DNA from: SBAX01 sp043806315
Lineage (GTDB): Bacteria; Planctomycetota; Phycisphaerae; UBA1845
DNA: 15,686 bases
Direction: 5' to 3'
Assembly (NCBI GenBank): GCA_043806315.1
Contig: JAZDHF010000271.1
Location: 1-15,686, forward strand
The translations under genes were made by a program, and so were the position numbers. Below, one piece after another: positions 1 to 7,669 of this stretch. Each line of letters opens with the position of its first letter. The first letter of the stretch is position 1. The notes under the pieces are model-generated. The model worked only from the letters and a program-made list of their open reading frames with translations. It had not been told where the DNA came from and made no database searches.

Positions 1-1
1 C

Positions 2-1420
2 AACAAGGTGCGACAGGCGCTCACGAAGCTCGACTGGATGGTCGCGGTGAGCATATTTCCGACGGAAACGTCCGAGTTCTGGCGCGGTCCAGGCATGGAT
101 CCCACCACGATCGCGACCGAAGTGTTCCTGCTACCATGTGCGGCCTCGGTTGAGAAGGAGGGCAGCATCACCAACTCCGGACGCTGGGCGCAGTGGCGTT
201 ACAAGGCGGTTGATCCGCCGGGGGACGCGTTGCCCGACGCCGAGATCATGAACGAGATTTTCCTGGCCGTGAGAGCGCTTTACGACGCTGAGGGCGGCGC
301 CCTTTCCGACCCCATCATGAATCTGAAATGGGATTACTTTGACGGATCGGAGAGCGCTGCGCGACTGATTGCCAAGGAGATCAACGGCTACTATCTGGAG
401 GACTTGACGGAAGCCAACCCCGACGGAACCACAACCGATCGCGCTGCGGGGGATCAAGTGCCGAACTTCACCAAGCTGCGTAACGACGGCAAGACGTCGT
501 GCGGCTGCTGGATCTACAGCGGGTCGTATAACGGTGCCGATTTCGAGACTGGCAACCTAATGGCCCGCCGGACGGCCTCTGACCCGGCGGCCGACCCGAT
601 CGGTCTGAACGCCTCGTGGGCGTGGTCCTGGCCGCTGAATCGCCGGATCGTGTACAACCGCGCGAGCGTGAATCTCAAAGGCGAACCATACGACACCGGG
701 CACCCGGTGCTCTACTGGGATGTGACGCAGTCGAAGTGGATTGGCGACGTAGTCGATGGGAACTACCCGCCTCTGCAGAAAGCCGACGGCACGGACAATG
801 AGAGTGGGCGGCTCCCGTACATCATGGAGCCGGAAGGCGTGGGTCGTATCTTCGACATCGGCAAGATGGCCGAAGGTCCCTTCCCCGAACACTATGAACC
901 GCTGGAGTCCCCGCTGGCCGCAAACCCGATGGGGCATTCCACTAGGCTCAACCCCGCGACATTCGTCCCGCCTGCGGAGGAAATGAACGCGGTGGCCGAG
1001 CCGGGCAGTTCCGAGTACCCCATCATCGCCACGACCTACCGGATGGTCGAGCACTGGCAGACCGGAGTGATGTCCCGCTGGGATCCGTGGCTTAACGAGC
1101 TTCAGCCCGAGATGTGGGCTGAGATGTCCGAGGAGCTTGCAGCGGAGAAGGGCATCAGCAATGGTGAACACGTTAAGGTGAAGAGCGCCCGCGGTGAGAT
1201 ACGGGCGGTGGCCATCGTCACCAAACGCTTCAAACCGTTTACGATACAGGGGCAGACGGTTCATGAGGTCGGGATGCCGTGGTGCTACGGGTGGCTGGCG
1301 CCTGATCGCGACACCACGCGGATCGTCGATGTGAACCAGTTGGTGCCCAACGTGGGCGACCCGAATACGCGAATCCCGGAAAGCAAGGCCTTCATGGTCG
1401 ATGTGGTAAAGGAGGCGTAA
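2..1420 (+). CDS. fdhA: Formate dehydrogenase catalytic (alpha) subunit, C-terminal part; 5' end outside window
   Basis: This is the C-terminal ~472 residues of a molybdopterin (Mo or W) formate dehydrogenase large subunit, which oxidises formate to CO2 in the periplasm. The reading frame is open from base 2, so the first in-frame GTG at base 8 is not a real start. The segment SGRWAQWRYKAVDPPGDALPD matches the FDH-N/Desulfovibrio FdhA family just before the C-terminal half. Residues near the end (WAEMSEELAAEKGISNGEHV through VHEVGMPWCYGW) form the molybdopterin-dinucleotide-binding domain. The active-site Sec/Cys, the N-terminal [4Fe-4S] cluster and the Tat signal would lie upstream and cannot be checked. 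The stop is 3 bases before fdhB, whose ribosome binding site (AAGGAGG) sits in the last codons of this gene, so the two are one transcriptional unit. Family assignment is secure; metal and Sec/Cys type are unknown. Confidence 0.93.
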   Translation, partial: NKVRQALTKLDWMVAVSIFPTETSEFWRGPGMDPTTIATEVFLLPCAASVEKEGSITNSGRWAQWRYKAVDPPGDALPDAEIMNEIFLAVRALYDAEGGALSDPIMNLKWDYFDGSESAARLIAKEINGYYLEDLTEANPDGTTTDRAAGDQVPNFTKLRNDGKTSCGCWIYSGSYNGADFETGNLMARRTASDPAADPIGLNASWAWSWPLNRRIVYNRASVNLKGEPYDTGHPVLYWDVTQSKWIGDVVDGNYPPLQKADGTDNESGRLPYIMEPEGVGRIFDIGKMAEGPFPEHYEPLESPLAANPMGHSTRLNPATFVPPAEEMNAVAEPGSSEYPIIATTYRMVEHWQTGVMSRWDPWLNELQPEMWAEMSEELAAEKGISNGEHVKVKSARGEIRAVAIVTKRFKPFTIQGQTVHEVGMPWCYGWLAPDRDTTRIVDVNQLVPNVGDPNTRIPESKAFMVDVVKEA

Positions 1421-1423
1421 GCC

Positions 1424-2077
1424 ATGGCAAACGGAAAGGCAGTCTTGTTTGATGCGACCAAGTGCTTTGCTTGCCGGTCGTGCCAGGTGGCCTGCAAGCA
1501 ATGGAACGAGCTCTCCGCTGAGCCGGTGGTGCCCACTAACCGGGGGACGTACGAGAACCCGCCGGACTTTTCGGCCTACACTTGGCTGAAGATCCATTTT
1601 AAGGAGAGCGAAAGGTCTGACGGGAGCATCGCCTGGAACTTCGTGCGGAACTCCTGCCGGCACTGCATCGATGCCCCGTGCAAGCAGGCCGCCGAGAACG
1701 CGGGATCCATCACCGTCGACGAGCAGACCGGCGCCGTCCTCTTCCAGGAAGGCACAAAGAACGAGTCGTACAGTAAGATTCGGCTGGCCTGCCCGTTCGA
1801 CATCCCGCGCCAGGGAGCGGATGGGCAGCTTTATAAGTGCGTGATGTGCGTCGACCGGGTGCACAACGGGGAGATACCTGCTTGTGCGAAGGCCTGCCCG
1901 AATGGCGCGATTGAGTTCGGCGATCACGAGGAAATCCTGGCGACGGCGGAGGCGCGGCTGCAAGTGGTCCGGGCTGACGGGTTCCCCAACGCTACGATCC
2001 TGGACCGCCGGGGCGTGCGTTTGCTGATCCTGCTGGCCGACCCGGCAAGCATGTACACGTTGACCACGCGGGAGTGA
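1424..2077 (+). CDS. fdhB: Formate dehydrogenase iron-sulfur (beta) subunit, soluble Desulfovibrio type
   Basis: This 217-residue ferredoxin-like subunit carries electrons from FdhA. Cysteines occur as C14-x2-C17-x2-C20-x3-C24, C78-x2-C81-x4-C86, C123, and C139-x2-C142...C154-x3-C158. That gives enough ligands for three [4Fe-4S] clusters. The fourth cluster of FDH-N/FdnH is lost: the CIGCGYC-type stretch is replaced by residues around 112-121 with no cysteines. This pattern and the length match the soluble periplasmic FdhB of Desulfovibrio gigas and D. vulgaris as I recall them, not the longer membrane-anchored FdnH. There is no C-terminal transmembrane helix, so FdhAB should be a soluble dimer that passes electrons to a cytochrome c. 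ATG at 1424 follows AAGGAGG at good spacing. fdhE follows 7 bases after the stop. Confidence 0.93.
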   Translation: MANGKAVLFDATKCFACRSCQVACKQWNELSAEPVVPTNRGTYENPPDFSAYTWLKIHFKESERSDGSIAWNFVRNSCRHCIDAPCKQAAENAGSITVDEQTGAVLFQEGTKNESYSKIRLACPFDIPRQGADGQLYKCVMCVDRVHNGEIPACAKACPNGAIEFGDHEEILATAEARLQVVRADGFPNATILDRRGVRLLILLADPASMYTLTTRE

Positions 2078-2084
2078 TGCGCTC

Positions 2085-3002
2085 ATGCCCGGACGCGGTT
2101 TGTCGGCGGAGGCTGCTCTTAAGGCGCTCGAGAAGCGCGCCGAGGTGGTACTCAAAGCCCGCCCGGCGTACGCGGAGATGGTCAGCTTCTACCTGACCGT
2201 TTTTCGCAGTCAGATTGAGTGGCGGGACAAGTTGGTGGTTCGCCCCCAGGCACTGGACGCCGAAAATCGGCGACAGTGCCTTGGGCGTGGCGCGCCCTTC
2301 GCCGAGTGCCACGATCCCGGCATCGAGTCGACTTCGCTCTTGAGCCTGTGGAACGTAATGAAGGAAGTGTTCCGCGAGGGCAATGAAGTTCTGCGCCAGG
2401 CTGTCGAGAGAATCGACACGGCGGAGCATGCTTCGGAGTTCGTACCGACCGCTTGGCTGGCGGAGCAACGGCCCGACTGCTATGAGTCCATCGCCCAAAC
2501 CGCAGACCGGATCGGGATCGAGAACTCGGTTCTTGGCTCGTTGTCCCGCGCGGTGACTTTTCCACACTGGGAGCTTGTGGCCAAGAGCTGGTTGCAGGAC
2601 AGTCACCTTAGCGGGTGGAGGCGGTTTCGATGCCCGACATGCGGCGGACCGCCGGGGCTTGTGGAGTCTTACAAGGAACAAGACGGCGGCGACGGGATCA
2701 GTGGATCGCGGCGGCGCTTTATGCACTGTCCGTTTTGCGGGTCGCGCTGGCCGGTTCCGGGGCTGCAATGCCCGGCCTGCGGCTCGACCAAGGAGGGCGA
2801 TGCGAAGTACTTGTTTTCGCCCGACGAACGGGAGTTGCGCATCGACTTCTGTAAGAACTGTCATCGTTATGTCAAGGTTGTCGACGGCGACAGGGTTGCC
2901 GGGAGAATCCACGTCGGGCTGGAGCAGGTGGCGTCCGCTCATCTGGATATGATCGCCCGCGAGAAAGAATTGTTGCCGCTGGAAGGCGGCCTGGTGTTTT
3001 AG
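2085..3002 (+). CDS. fdhE: Formate dehydrogenase accessory protein FdhE
   Basis: This 305-residue cytoplasmic protein is needed for maturation of exported formate dehydrogenases; in E. coli FdhE is a rubredoxin-like iron protein that binds the catalytic subunit. The N-terminal ~170 residues are helical. The C-terminal part carries four CxxC pairs at C183/C186 (CPTCGG), C215/C218 (CPFCGS), C229/C232 (CPACGS) and C256/C259 (CKNC). This is the FdhE hallmark, and the length is normal for the family. The start ATG at 2085 is 7 bases after the fdhB stop, with a GGGAG ribosome binding site inside the end of fdhB. Its position directly behind fdhAB supports the assignment and suggests that the structural subunits are folded and checked by their own dedicated chaperone. 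Confidence 0.9.
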   Translation: MPGRGLSAEAALKALEKRAEVVLKARPAYAEMVSFYLTVFRSQIEWRDKLVVRPQALDAENRRQCLGRGAPFAECHDPGIESTSLLSLWNVMKEVFREGNEVLRQAVERIDTAEHASEFVPTAWLAEQRPDCYESIAQTADRIGIENSVLGSLSRAVTFPHWELVAKSWLQDSHLSGWRRFRCPTCGGPPGLVESYKEQDGGDGISGSRRRFMHCPFCGSRWPVPGLQCPACGSTKEGDAKYLFSPDERELRIDFCKNCHRYVKVVDGDRVAGRIHVGLEQVASAHLDMIAREKELLPLEGGLVF

Positions 3003-3032
3003 TTTTCGGTAGATGAAGAGGGAGCTAAACGT

Positions 3033-3611
3033 ATGACGAAATCTGTAAATGGATTCAAGGTATTGGCCGTTTCGCTGGGGATTTGCGTCCTCTGCGCCGG
3101 TCTCGTCCTTTTCGGGACCGGCTGTCCGACTTCGACGTCGGGCTGCACGACAAACGCACAGTGCGACGACGGACTGTACTGCAACGGGGCCGAGACTTGC
3201 GCTAATGGAACCTGCGCCGCCGGGACCAGCCCTTGCGCGCAGGGTGTCACGTGCGACGAGACCGCCAACACTTGCGCCGCAGCCGGCTGTGGATCCGACG
3301 CCGATTGCGCCGAAGGTGAGTTCTGCGACACGCAGACCGGCGAATGTGTTGTCAACGTGAACCTCTATGAGACGGTGGAATTCGACCACGGCTTCCACCA
3401 GGGTGTCTCCGATTGCGGCACCTGCCACCACGATGGCGCCGGGTTCTCCACCTGCGACACGTGCCATGACCGTGACGCGGTCGTGGGCGGTATCCCCGTC
3501 CTGCAGGATGCGATGCACAACGTGGACACCGGCTGTTGGGCATGCCATGACGACACAACGGTGGACGGACTCCGGGATTGCAGGGTGTGCCACACCGCGT
3601 TGGGTGATTAG
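3033..3611 (+). CDS. Putative lipoprotein: Cys-rich repeat domain fused to a tetraheme cytochrome c
   Basis: This 192-residue exported protein probably shuttles electrons out of FdhAB. Residues 1-30 form a signal peptide ending FGTGC, an imperfect lipobox with Cys31 as the likely acylated residue. Residues 38-106 hold Cys-rich repeats (NAQCDDGLYCNGAETC, then SDADCAEGEFCDTQTGEC), a type seen in secreted planctomycete and myxobacterial proteins. Residues 112-192 are a small class III-like cytochrome with four CxxCH sites: CGTCH (128), CDTCH (141), CWACH (168) and CRVCH (183). The histidines in FDHGFHQG just before are candidate distal ligands. A GAGGGAG ribosome binding site lies about 8 bases before ATG 3033. 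It is placed directly after fdhE, so it is the natural redox partner of a soluble FdhAB, as tetraheme c3 is in Desulfovibrio. The lipid anchor is inferred; a plain secreted form is possible. Confidence 0.85.
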   Translation: MTKSVNGFKVLAVSLGICVLCAGLVLFGTGCPTSTSGCTTNAQCDDGLYCNGAETCANGTCAAGTSPCAQGVTCDETANTCAAAGCGSDADCAEGEFCDTQTGECVVNVNLYETVEFDHGFHQGVSDCGTCHHDGAGFSTCDTCHDRDAVVGGIPVLQDAMHNVDTGCWACHDDTTVDGLRDCRVCHTALGD

Positions 3612-3924
3612 CCTGCGAGTTGTGACGCGTTTCTCCGTGTAACCCAAACGAAGCAGCCCTTGAGTGCGGGAGAGCTGCAGTGGGTCTTGCTGCGCCAGAC
3701 AATCCGAGTATGACTCTTTCATTGCCGCATAATCGCCACCCAATTTGGGAGGCACCCTTGCTGCATAGGCTTTGCCGGGACCGGTTGACCCGGTGCCCCG
3801 AATTGTCTAGTCTGTTGGATTGCTCGCACAGACGCCGTTGTTTCGGAGTGCGCGGTCGTTGGCGAGCTCGGGATTGCACTACATCGCTTGTGACGAATCA
3901 AGCGGCAGAGAGAGATCAGCTACG
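3612..3924 (+). other. Intergenic gap within the respiratory cluster
   Basis: These 313 bases separate the tetraheme cytochrome gene from the Fe-S/NrfD/13-heme module. I see no convincing gene. The frame of the following gene is open back to about 3820, but that stretch lacks the Tat motif and a ribosome binding site for a longer protein. A possible sigma-70-like promoter lies at 3785-3813, and an imperfect hairpin around 3778-3799 (GGGACCGG pairing with CCGGTGCCC, one bulge) overlaps its -35 side. Confidence 0.5.
3785..3813 (+). promoter_or_regulatory. Possible sigma-70-type promoter for the membrane electron-transfer module
   Basis: TTGACC (5 of 6 to the -35 consensus) is followed after 17 bases by TAGTCT (T, A and final T match the -10 consensus). 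It is about 110 bases upstream of ATG 3925. The spacing is ideal but the -10 is poor, and such matches occur by chance. If real, the membrane module can be transcribed apart from fdhABE. Confidence 0.25.
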
Positions 3925-4842
3925 ATGTCGATTTCGCGGCGCGACTTTATACGGACGGTGGGCGTTGCCGGTGTTGCAAGTACGGCTGTCGGAGGACTCG
4001 CCGAGCAGGCACAGGCATCGGAGGCGGTAGCGATATCGGAGAAGCTGATGGGCGTGCTGGTGGATATCCCCAAGTGCATAGGGTGTCGCCGCTGCGAGTT
4101 CGCCTGCCAGGACGCGGCGGGGTTCGATCCGCCGGCACTCGAAACGTTCGAGGACAAGTCCGTCATGGCGCAGCCCCGGCGTCCCCACCCGCGTTCGCAC
4201 ACGATAATCAACGAGTATCACAATCCGAAGGACGAGACGCACCCGCTGTATAACAAGTTCAACTGCCTGCATTGCGTGGACCCGGCCTGCATGTCCGCGT
4301 GCTTGGTCAGCGCGTTTAGCAAGCAGGGGGACGGGCCGGTCGTTTACAACAAGAACCGCTGCATGGGCTGCCGCTATTGCATGGTGGCCTGCCCGTTCGA
4401 GATACCGACTTATGATTATGACATGCCTCTGACACCGCAGGTCCGCAAGTGTAACCTGTGCGCCCAGCTGGTGCCGCAGAAGCAGCCGGTTCCGGCCTGC
4501 GTGAAGATCTGCCCTGAAGAGGTGATGATCTACGGGAAGCGGAGCGATCTTCTGAAACTGGCCCACGAGAAGATTCGCGGCCAACCTAACCTGTACGTGG
4601 ACCACGTATACGGGGAACACGAGGCCGGTGGAACGTCGTGGCTGTGGCTGTCCAGCGTGCCGTTCGAGCAGGTCGGGTTCAAACATTTCGACCCAAAGGC
4701 GCCCCCGCGGCTGACGGAGAAGATTCAGCACGCCGAATTCCGACTCTTCCTGCCGCCGATCATGTTGTACGGTCTCCTGGGGGCGGCCATGTGGCTTACC
4801 AAACCGGACCACCCACCCGATGCCCCGGGTGACGAACACTAA
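3925..4842 (+). CDS. Tat-exported HybA-like four-cluster [4Fe-4S] protein with C-terminal membrane anchor
   Basis: This 305-residue periplasmic electron-transfer subunit begins with a twin-arginine signal (SRRDFIR, residues 4-10, then a hydrophobic stretch and AQAS). ATG 3925 is chosen because it puts the Tat motif at the N terminus; the open frame upstream adds nothing recognisable. Sixteen cysteines form four complete [4Fe-4S] sets: C51/54/57/61, C114/117/122/126, C146/149/152/156 and C176/179/192/196. This is the HybA/HmcB/DmsB arrangement. Residues ~273-292 (LFLPPIMLYGLLGAAMW) form one transmembrane helix near the C terminus, as in HybA and HmcB. The NrfD-like membrane protein and 13-heme cytochrome follow at once, so it is probably the wire between heme protein and quinone-reacting membrane subunit. 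The ribosome binding site is weak (GAGAGA). Confidence 0.88.
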   Translation: MSISRRDFIRTVGVAGVASTAVGGLAEQAQASEAVAISEKLMGVLVDIPKCIGCRRCEFACQDAAGFDPPALETFEDKSVMAQPRRPHPRSHTIINEYHNPKDETHPLYNKFNCLHCVDPACMSACLVSAFSKQGDGPVVYNKNRCMGCRYCMVACPFEIPTYDYDMPLTPQVRKCNLCAQLVPQKQPVPACVKICPEEVMIYGKRSDLLKLAHEKIRGQPNLYVDHVYGEHEAGGTSWLWLSSVPFEQVGFKHFDPKAPPRLTEKIQHAEFRLFLPPIMLYGLLGAAMWLTKPDHPPDAPGDEH

Positions 4843-4887
4843 TTTGCCTCCGGACCGGACTACTCAAGACTCTGGGAGTCAACAAAC

Positions 4888-4893
4888 AGGAGG
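4888..4893 (+). promoter_or_regulatory. Ribosome binding site deciding the start of the NrfD-like gene
   Basis: A perfect AGGAGG lies 4 bases before GTG 4898 and 10 bases before GTG 4904. No comparable site precedes the in-frame ATG at 4820, which lies inside the preceding gene. This argues for a GTG start. Confidence 0.7.
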
Positions 4894-4897
4894 AACA

Positions 4898-6097
4898 GTG
4901 AGCGTGAGCGAACACCACGAGCCCAGGCCGGTTGAGCAGAGGATATTCACTCCCGGAGTCTTCGTGATGTTGACTCTGGTGATCATTGGCTTCTGTTTCG
5001 CCTTGTGGCGCTTCATCTTCGGGCTAGGCTCGATCACCAATCTGGACCACCAGCATCCGTGGGGGTTGTGGATTGCGGTGGACGTGGCCACCGGCGTGGC
5101 ACTGGCGGCCGGGGGATTCACGACGTCGGCTTTGGCGCACATCTTTCACCGGGAGCACTATCATGCGGTCATCCGCCCCGCATTGCTGACCGCCATGCTG
5201 GGTTACACGTTCGTGGGTATCGGGCTGATGGTCGACCTGGGGCGATATTACAACATATGGCATCCTGCCTGGCCGACCATGTGGAGCCCCAACTCGGCGC
5301 TGTTCGAGGTGGGCATGTGCGTGATGTGCTACCTGACGGTGCTATACATCGAGTTTACGCCGATCGTGTGTGAGCGGTTCATGGTGGACCTGCGCTGGCC
5401 GACGCTGGGGCGGTTGTGCGGCGTGGTCCATGGGGCGTTGGGAAAAGTGATGCCTCTGTTCATTATCGCGGGCGTGGTCCTTTCCTGCGCTCACCAGTCG
5501 TCGCTGGGTAACCTCATGGTTCTCGCACCGACGAAGGTTCACCCGTTGTGGTGGACGCCCGTTTTGACGATTATGTTTCTGCTGTCGGCGATTTCGGTGG
5601 GGTACCCGATGGTGATCTTCGAGTCCATGTACGCATCGTGGTCGTTGAAGCTGAAGCCGGAAATGCACATTCTTAGTGCTCTGGCGCGCATCATTCCAAT
5701 CACTCTCGGGCTGTACATGGCGGTGAAGCTCACGGACATGGTCGTTCGTGGGAGTTACGTTTACCTCGCCGACGGGTCCGTGCAGAGCGCCATGTTCATC
5801 GTCGAGATGCTCTTCGGGGTCATGGTTCCGTTCGCCCTGCTTCTCTCGCCCCGGTTGCGCAACTCTCCCCGGTGGTTGTTCTGCGCGGCGCTTATGGTAG
5901 TGCTGGGCGTTGCACTCAACCGCGTCAACGTGTTTCTAGTGGCGTTCCAGCCTCTATATCCGGTGAAGACCTATTTTCCAGCGATTGGTGAGTTCGCGGT
6001 GACGGTGGGCCTTGTTTCGCTGTTGATGTTCATTTACCGGGTCATAGTGATTTATTTTCCGGTAATCACACATCCCGGGAGAGCGAGGACGGCATGA
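4898..6097 (+). CDS. NrfD/HybB-type polytopic membrane protein (putative menaquinone-reactive subunit)
   Basis: This integral membrane subunit of about 399 residues belongs to the PsrC/NrfD superfamily and is closest in feel to HybB and HmcC. Hydrophobic segments run through the whole length, about ten likely helices, starting with TPGVFVMLTLVIIGFCFALW. The HQSSLG motif in the middle and the polar GLWIAVDVATGVALAAGG stretch near the first helices are typical of HybB-like proteins, which exchange electrons with menaquinone on the periplasmic side. An in-frame ATG at 4820 would add 26 polar residues overlapping the previous gene; the AGGAGG at 4888-4893 favours GTG 4898 (GTG 4904 is also possible). 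The stop overlaps the next start as ATGA, so translation of the 13-heme cytochrome is probably coupled to it. NrfD-family proteins carry no redox centre, so it must work with the Fe-S and heme partners. Confidence 0.88.
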   Translation: MSVSEHHEPRPVEQRIFTPGVFVMLTLVIIGFCFALWRFIFGLGSITNLDHQHPWGLWIAVDVATGVALAAGGFTTSALAHIFHREHYHAVIRPALLTAMLGYTFVGIGLMVDLGRYYNIWHPAWPTMWSPNSALFEVGMCVMCYLTVLYIEFTPIVCERFMVDLRWPTLGRLCGVVHGALGKVMPLFIIAGVVLSCAHQSSLGNLMVLAPTKVHPLWWTPVLTIMFLLSAISVGYPMVIFESMYASWSLKLKPEMHILSALARIIPITLGLYMAVKLTDMVVRGSYVYLADGSVQSAMFIVEMLFGVMVPFALLLSPRLRNSPRWLFCAALMVVLGVALNRVNVFLVAFQPLYPVKTYFPAIGEFAVTVGLVSLLMFIYRVIVIYFPVITHPGRARTA

Positions 6098-7569
6098 ACG
6101 GCTTATTGGATCGACGAATGATGCCTGTGCACGCGGTGCCGGTCTTGTGCGGCGCGGTTATGGTCCTGTGCTTCGCGGTGCTCGTCGCGGCGGCCGAGGA
6201 TCCTAAACCGGCGCAGCCGGCGGAGACGCCCAAGCCTGCTCAATCGGCGGAGTCCGCTCAGCAGCAGAAGGACTGGGGAAAGGTCTATGTAGCCGGCAGG
6301 CCCAAAGCCGAGGAGATCGAAGCCCAAGAGAAGCAGGCCGCGGAAGCCGCCAAGCGGGCGATGGACGCGGCCAAGATGGACTGCAAGCAGTGCCACTCAT
6401 GCGACAGCCCGACGAAGGAGAATCTGTGCCTCCAAATGTGTCCGCGCAGCGTCGCGGAGGCAATCGCGGATGCGGCGCACGAGCAGTTGCCGCCGGACGT
6501 CATCTTGTTGCATGCGTTTGGATGGGAAGAACGGCGCTTCATGCCCGTGCCGTTCAACCACAAAGTGCACTCCAACATGGCGGGGATGGCCGGCGGGTGC
6601 GATGTGTGCCATCACCGTAGCTCCCCCGGGAGGCTGCACCCTCCGTGCAGAGGATGTCATAAGGCCGCTTACGCGAAGCAGAGCGAAGAGGAAATGCGGA
6701 TGCCCAGTCTGAAGGGCGCCTATCACCGCCAGTGCATGGGTTGCCACCGCAACTGGAGCCACAGCACCAAGTGCTCGATCTGCCATCTCCCCAAGGGCGA
6801 CCAACGGGAACCGGTCGCGGATGTCCAGGAGTTTCTGTCGCCCTCCGATCCCGCCATCCACCCGCCCATCGAAAACCCGGAATACATCGTGAAGAAGACT
6901 GAGTATGAGGCCGGGCCGGTCACGATGTTCCGCCACCGCGAGCACGTTGACGTTTACGGCTACGACTGTGAGCGTTGCCATCGCGGGGCAAACTGCGCGA
7001 GCTGCCACGAGCGAGCCCGGAAGCCAAAGGAAACACTTGCGACGGTCAAGGAGCAAACCCACGACGCCTGCTTTGCATGTCATGCGGAGGATCGATGCGA
7101 GCGTTGCCACTCCAAGGAGGGCGAGGTTAAACCGCAGCGTTTCGACCATTCGGTTACCGGGTTTCCGCTGGAGAAGTACCACGGGCAACTGACCTGCCGT
7201 GCATGCCACAAGCGTCTGTTCTTCCTGCGACGGTTGGAAAGTGACTGCGGCTCCTGCCACAAGGACTGGAAGACGGATACATTCAACCACGCCGTGACCG
7301 GCCAGGCGCTGGATGAAAACCATCGGAGCATCGACTGCAAGGATTGCCACACGGACGGCAGGTTCATCAGTCCGCCCTCATGCAAGGAATGCCACGAGGA
7401 CGACGAGGGGATCGAGTTCCCCAAGAAGCGTCCCGGCCCGATGGTGACGCCCGCTGCTCCCAATGCGATGGTGCCGGCAAAGGCGCCGGAAGCGACCGCG
7501 CCGCAAGGGACGCCCCAGCCGTTACCGCAAAAGCCGCCCGACACTGCCGCGCCGCATGGGGCGCCTTAG
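6094..7569 (+). CDS. Periplasmic 13-heme c-type cytochrome
   Basis: This 491-residue multiheme cytochrome has a signal peptide of about 34 residues (hydrophobic 16-33, cleavage near VAAA-ED), then an Ala/Pro/Glu/Lys-rich, probably helical linker (35-95). I count thirteen CxxCH sites at residues 97, 169, 185, 214, 227, 292, 301, 326, 335, 368, 385, 415 and 430. The first is unusual: CKQCH is followed by extra cysteines at 103, 112 and 116. Residues 349-389 and 396-434 are two copies of one diheme unit (FDHSVTGFPLEKYH versus FNHAVTGQALDENH, each followed by two heme sites). The tail (440-491) is Pro/Ala-rich with no hemes. The gene overlaps the NrfD stop by 4 bases. By analogy with HmcA and QrcA it should be the heme subunit that accepts electrons from the small cytochrome. 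The exact family name is uncertain. Confidence 0.87.
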   Translation: MNGLLDRRMMPVHAVPVLCGAVMVLCFAVLVAAAEDPKPAQPAETPKPAQSAESAQQQKDWGKVYVAGRPKAEEIEAQEKQAAEAAKRAMDAAKMDCKQCHSCDSPTKENLCLQMCPRSVAEAIADAAHEQLPPDVILLHAFGWEERRFMPVPFNHKVHSNMAGMAGGCDVCHHRSSPGRLHPPCRGCHKAAYAKQSEEEMRMPSLKGAYHRQCMGCHRNWSHSTKCSICHLPKGDQREPVADVQEFLSPSDPAIHPPIENPEYIVKKTEYEAGPVTMFRHREHVDVYGYDCERCHRGANCASCHERARKPKETLATVKEQTHDACFACHAEDRCERCHSKEGEVKPQRFDHSVTGFPLEKYHGQLTCRACHKRLFFLRRLESDCGSCHKDWKTDTFNHAVTGQALDENHRSIDCKDCHTDGRFISPPSCKECHEDDEGIEFPKKRPGPMVTPAAPNAMVPAKAPEATAPQGTPQPLPQKPPDTAAPHGAP

Positions 7570-7669
7570 ACATCCACCAAACGGGTGTATCTCGTTTTGA
7601 GTGGCATGGGCAAGAATCCGGTGTCCATCCCGAAAATACCGTTGCCCCTCCCGATACCTCATCCGACGG

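Noticed and set aside
557..2155. Long open frame (532 codons) on the minus strand
   Set aside because: Antisense to fdhA and fdhB, Arg/His/Pro-rich with no domain; a by-product of GC-rich codon use.
1992..3755. Long open frame (587 codons) on the minus strand
   Set aside because: Antisense to fdhE and the tetraheme cytochrome gene, both of which have clear family motifs; composition is not protein-like.
3820..3924. N-terminal extension of the HybA-like gene
   Set aside because: It would bury the Tat motif 35 residues in and has no ribosome binding site; ATG 3925 is the sensible start.
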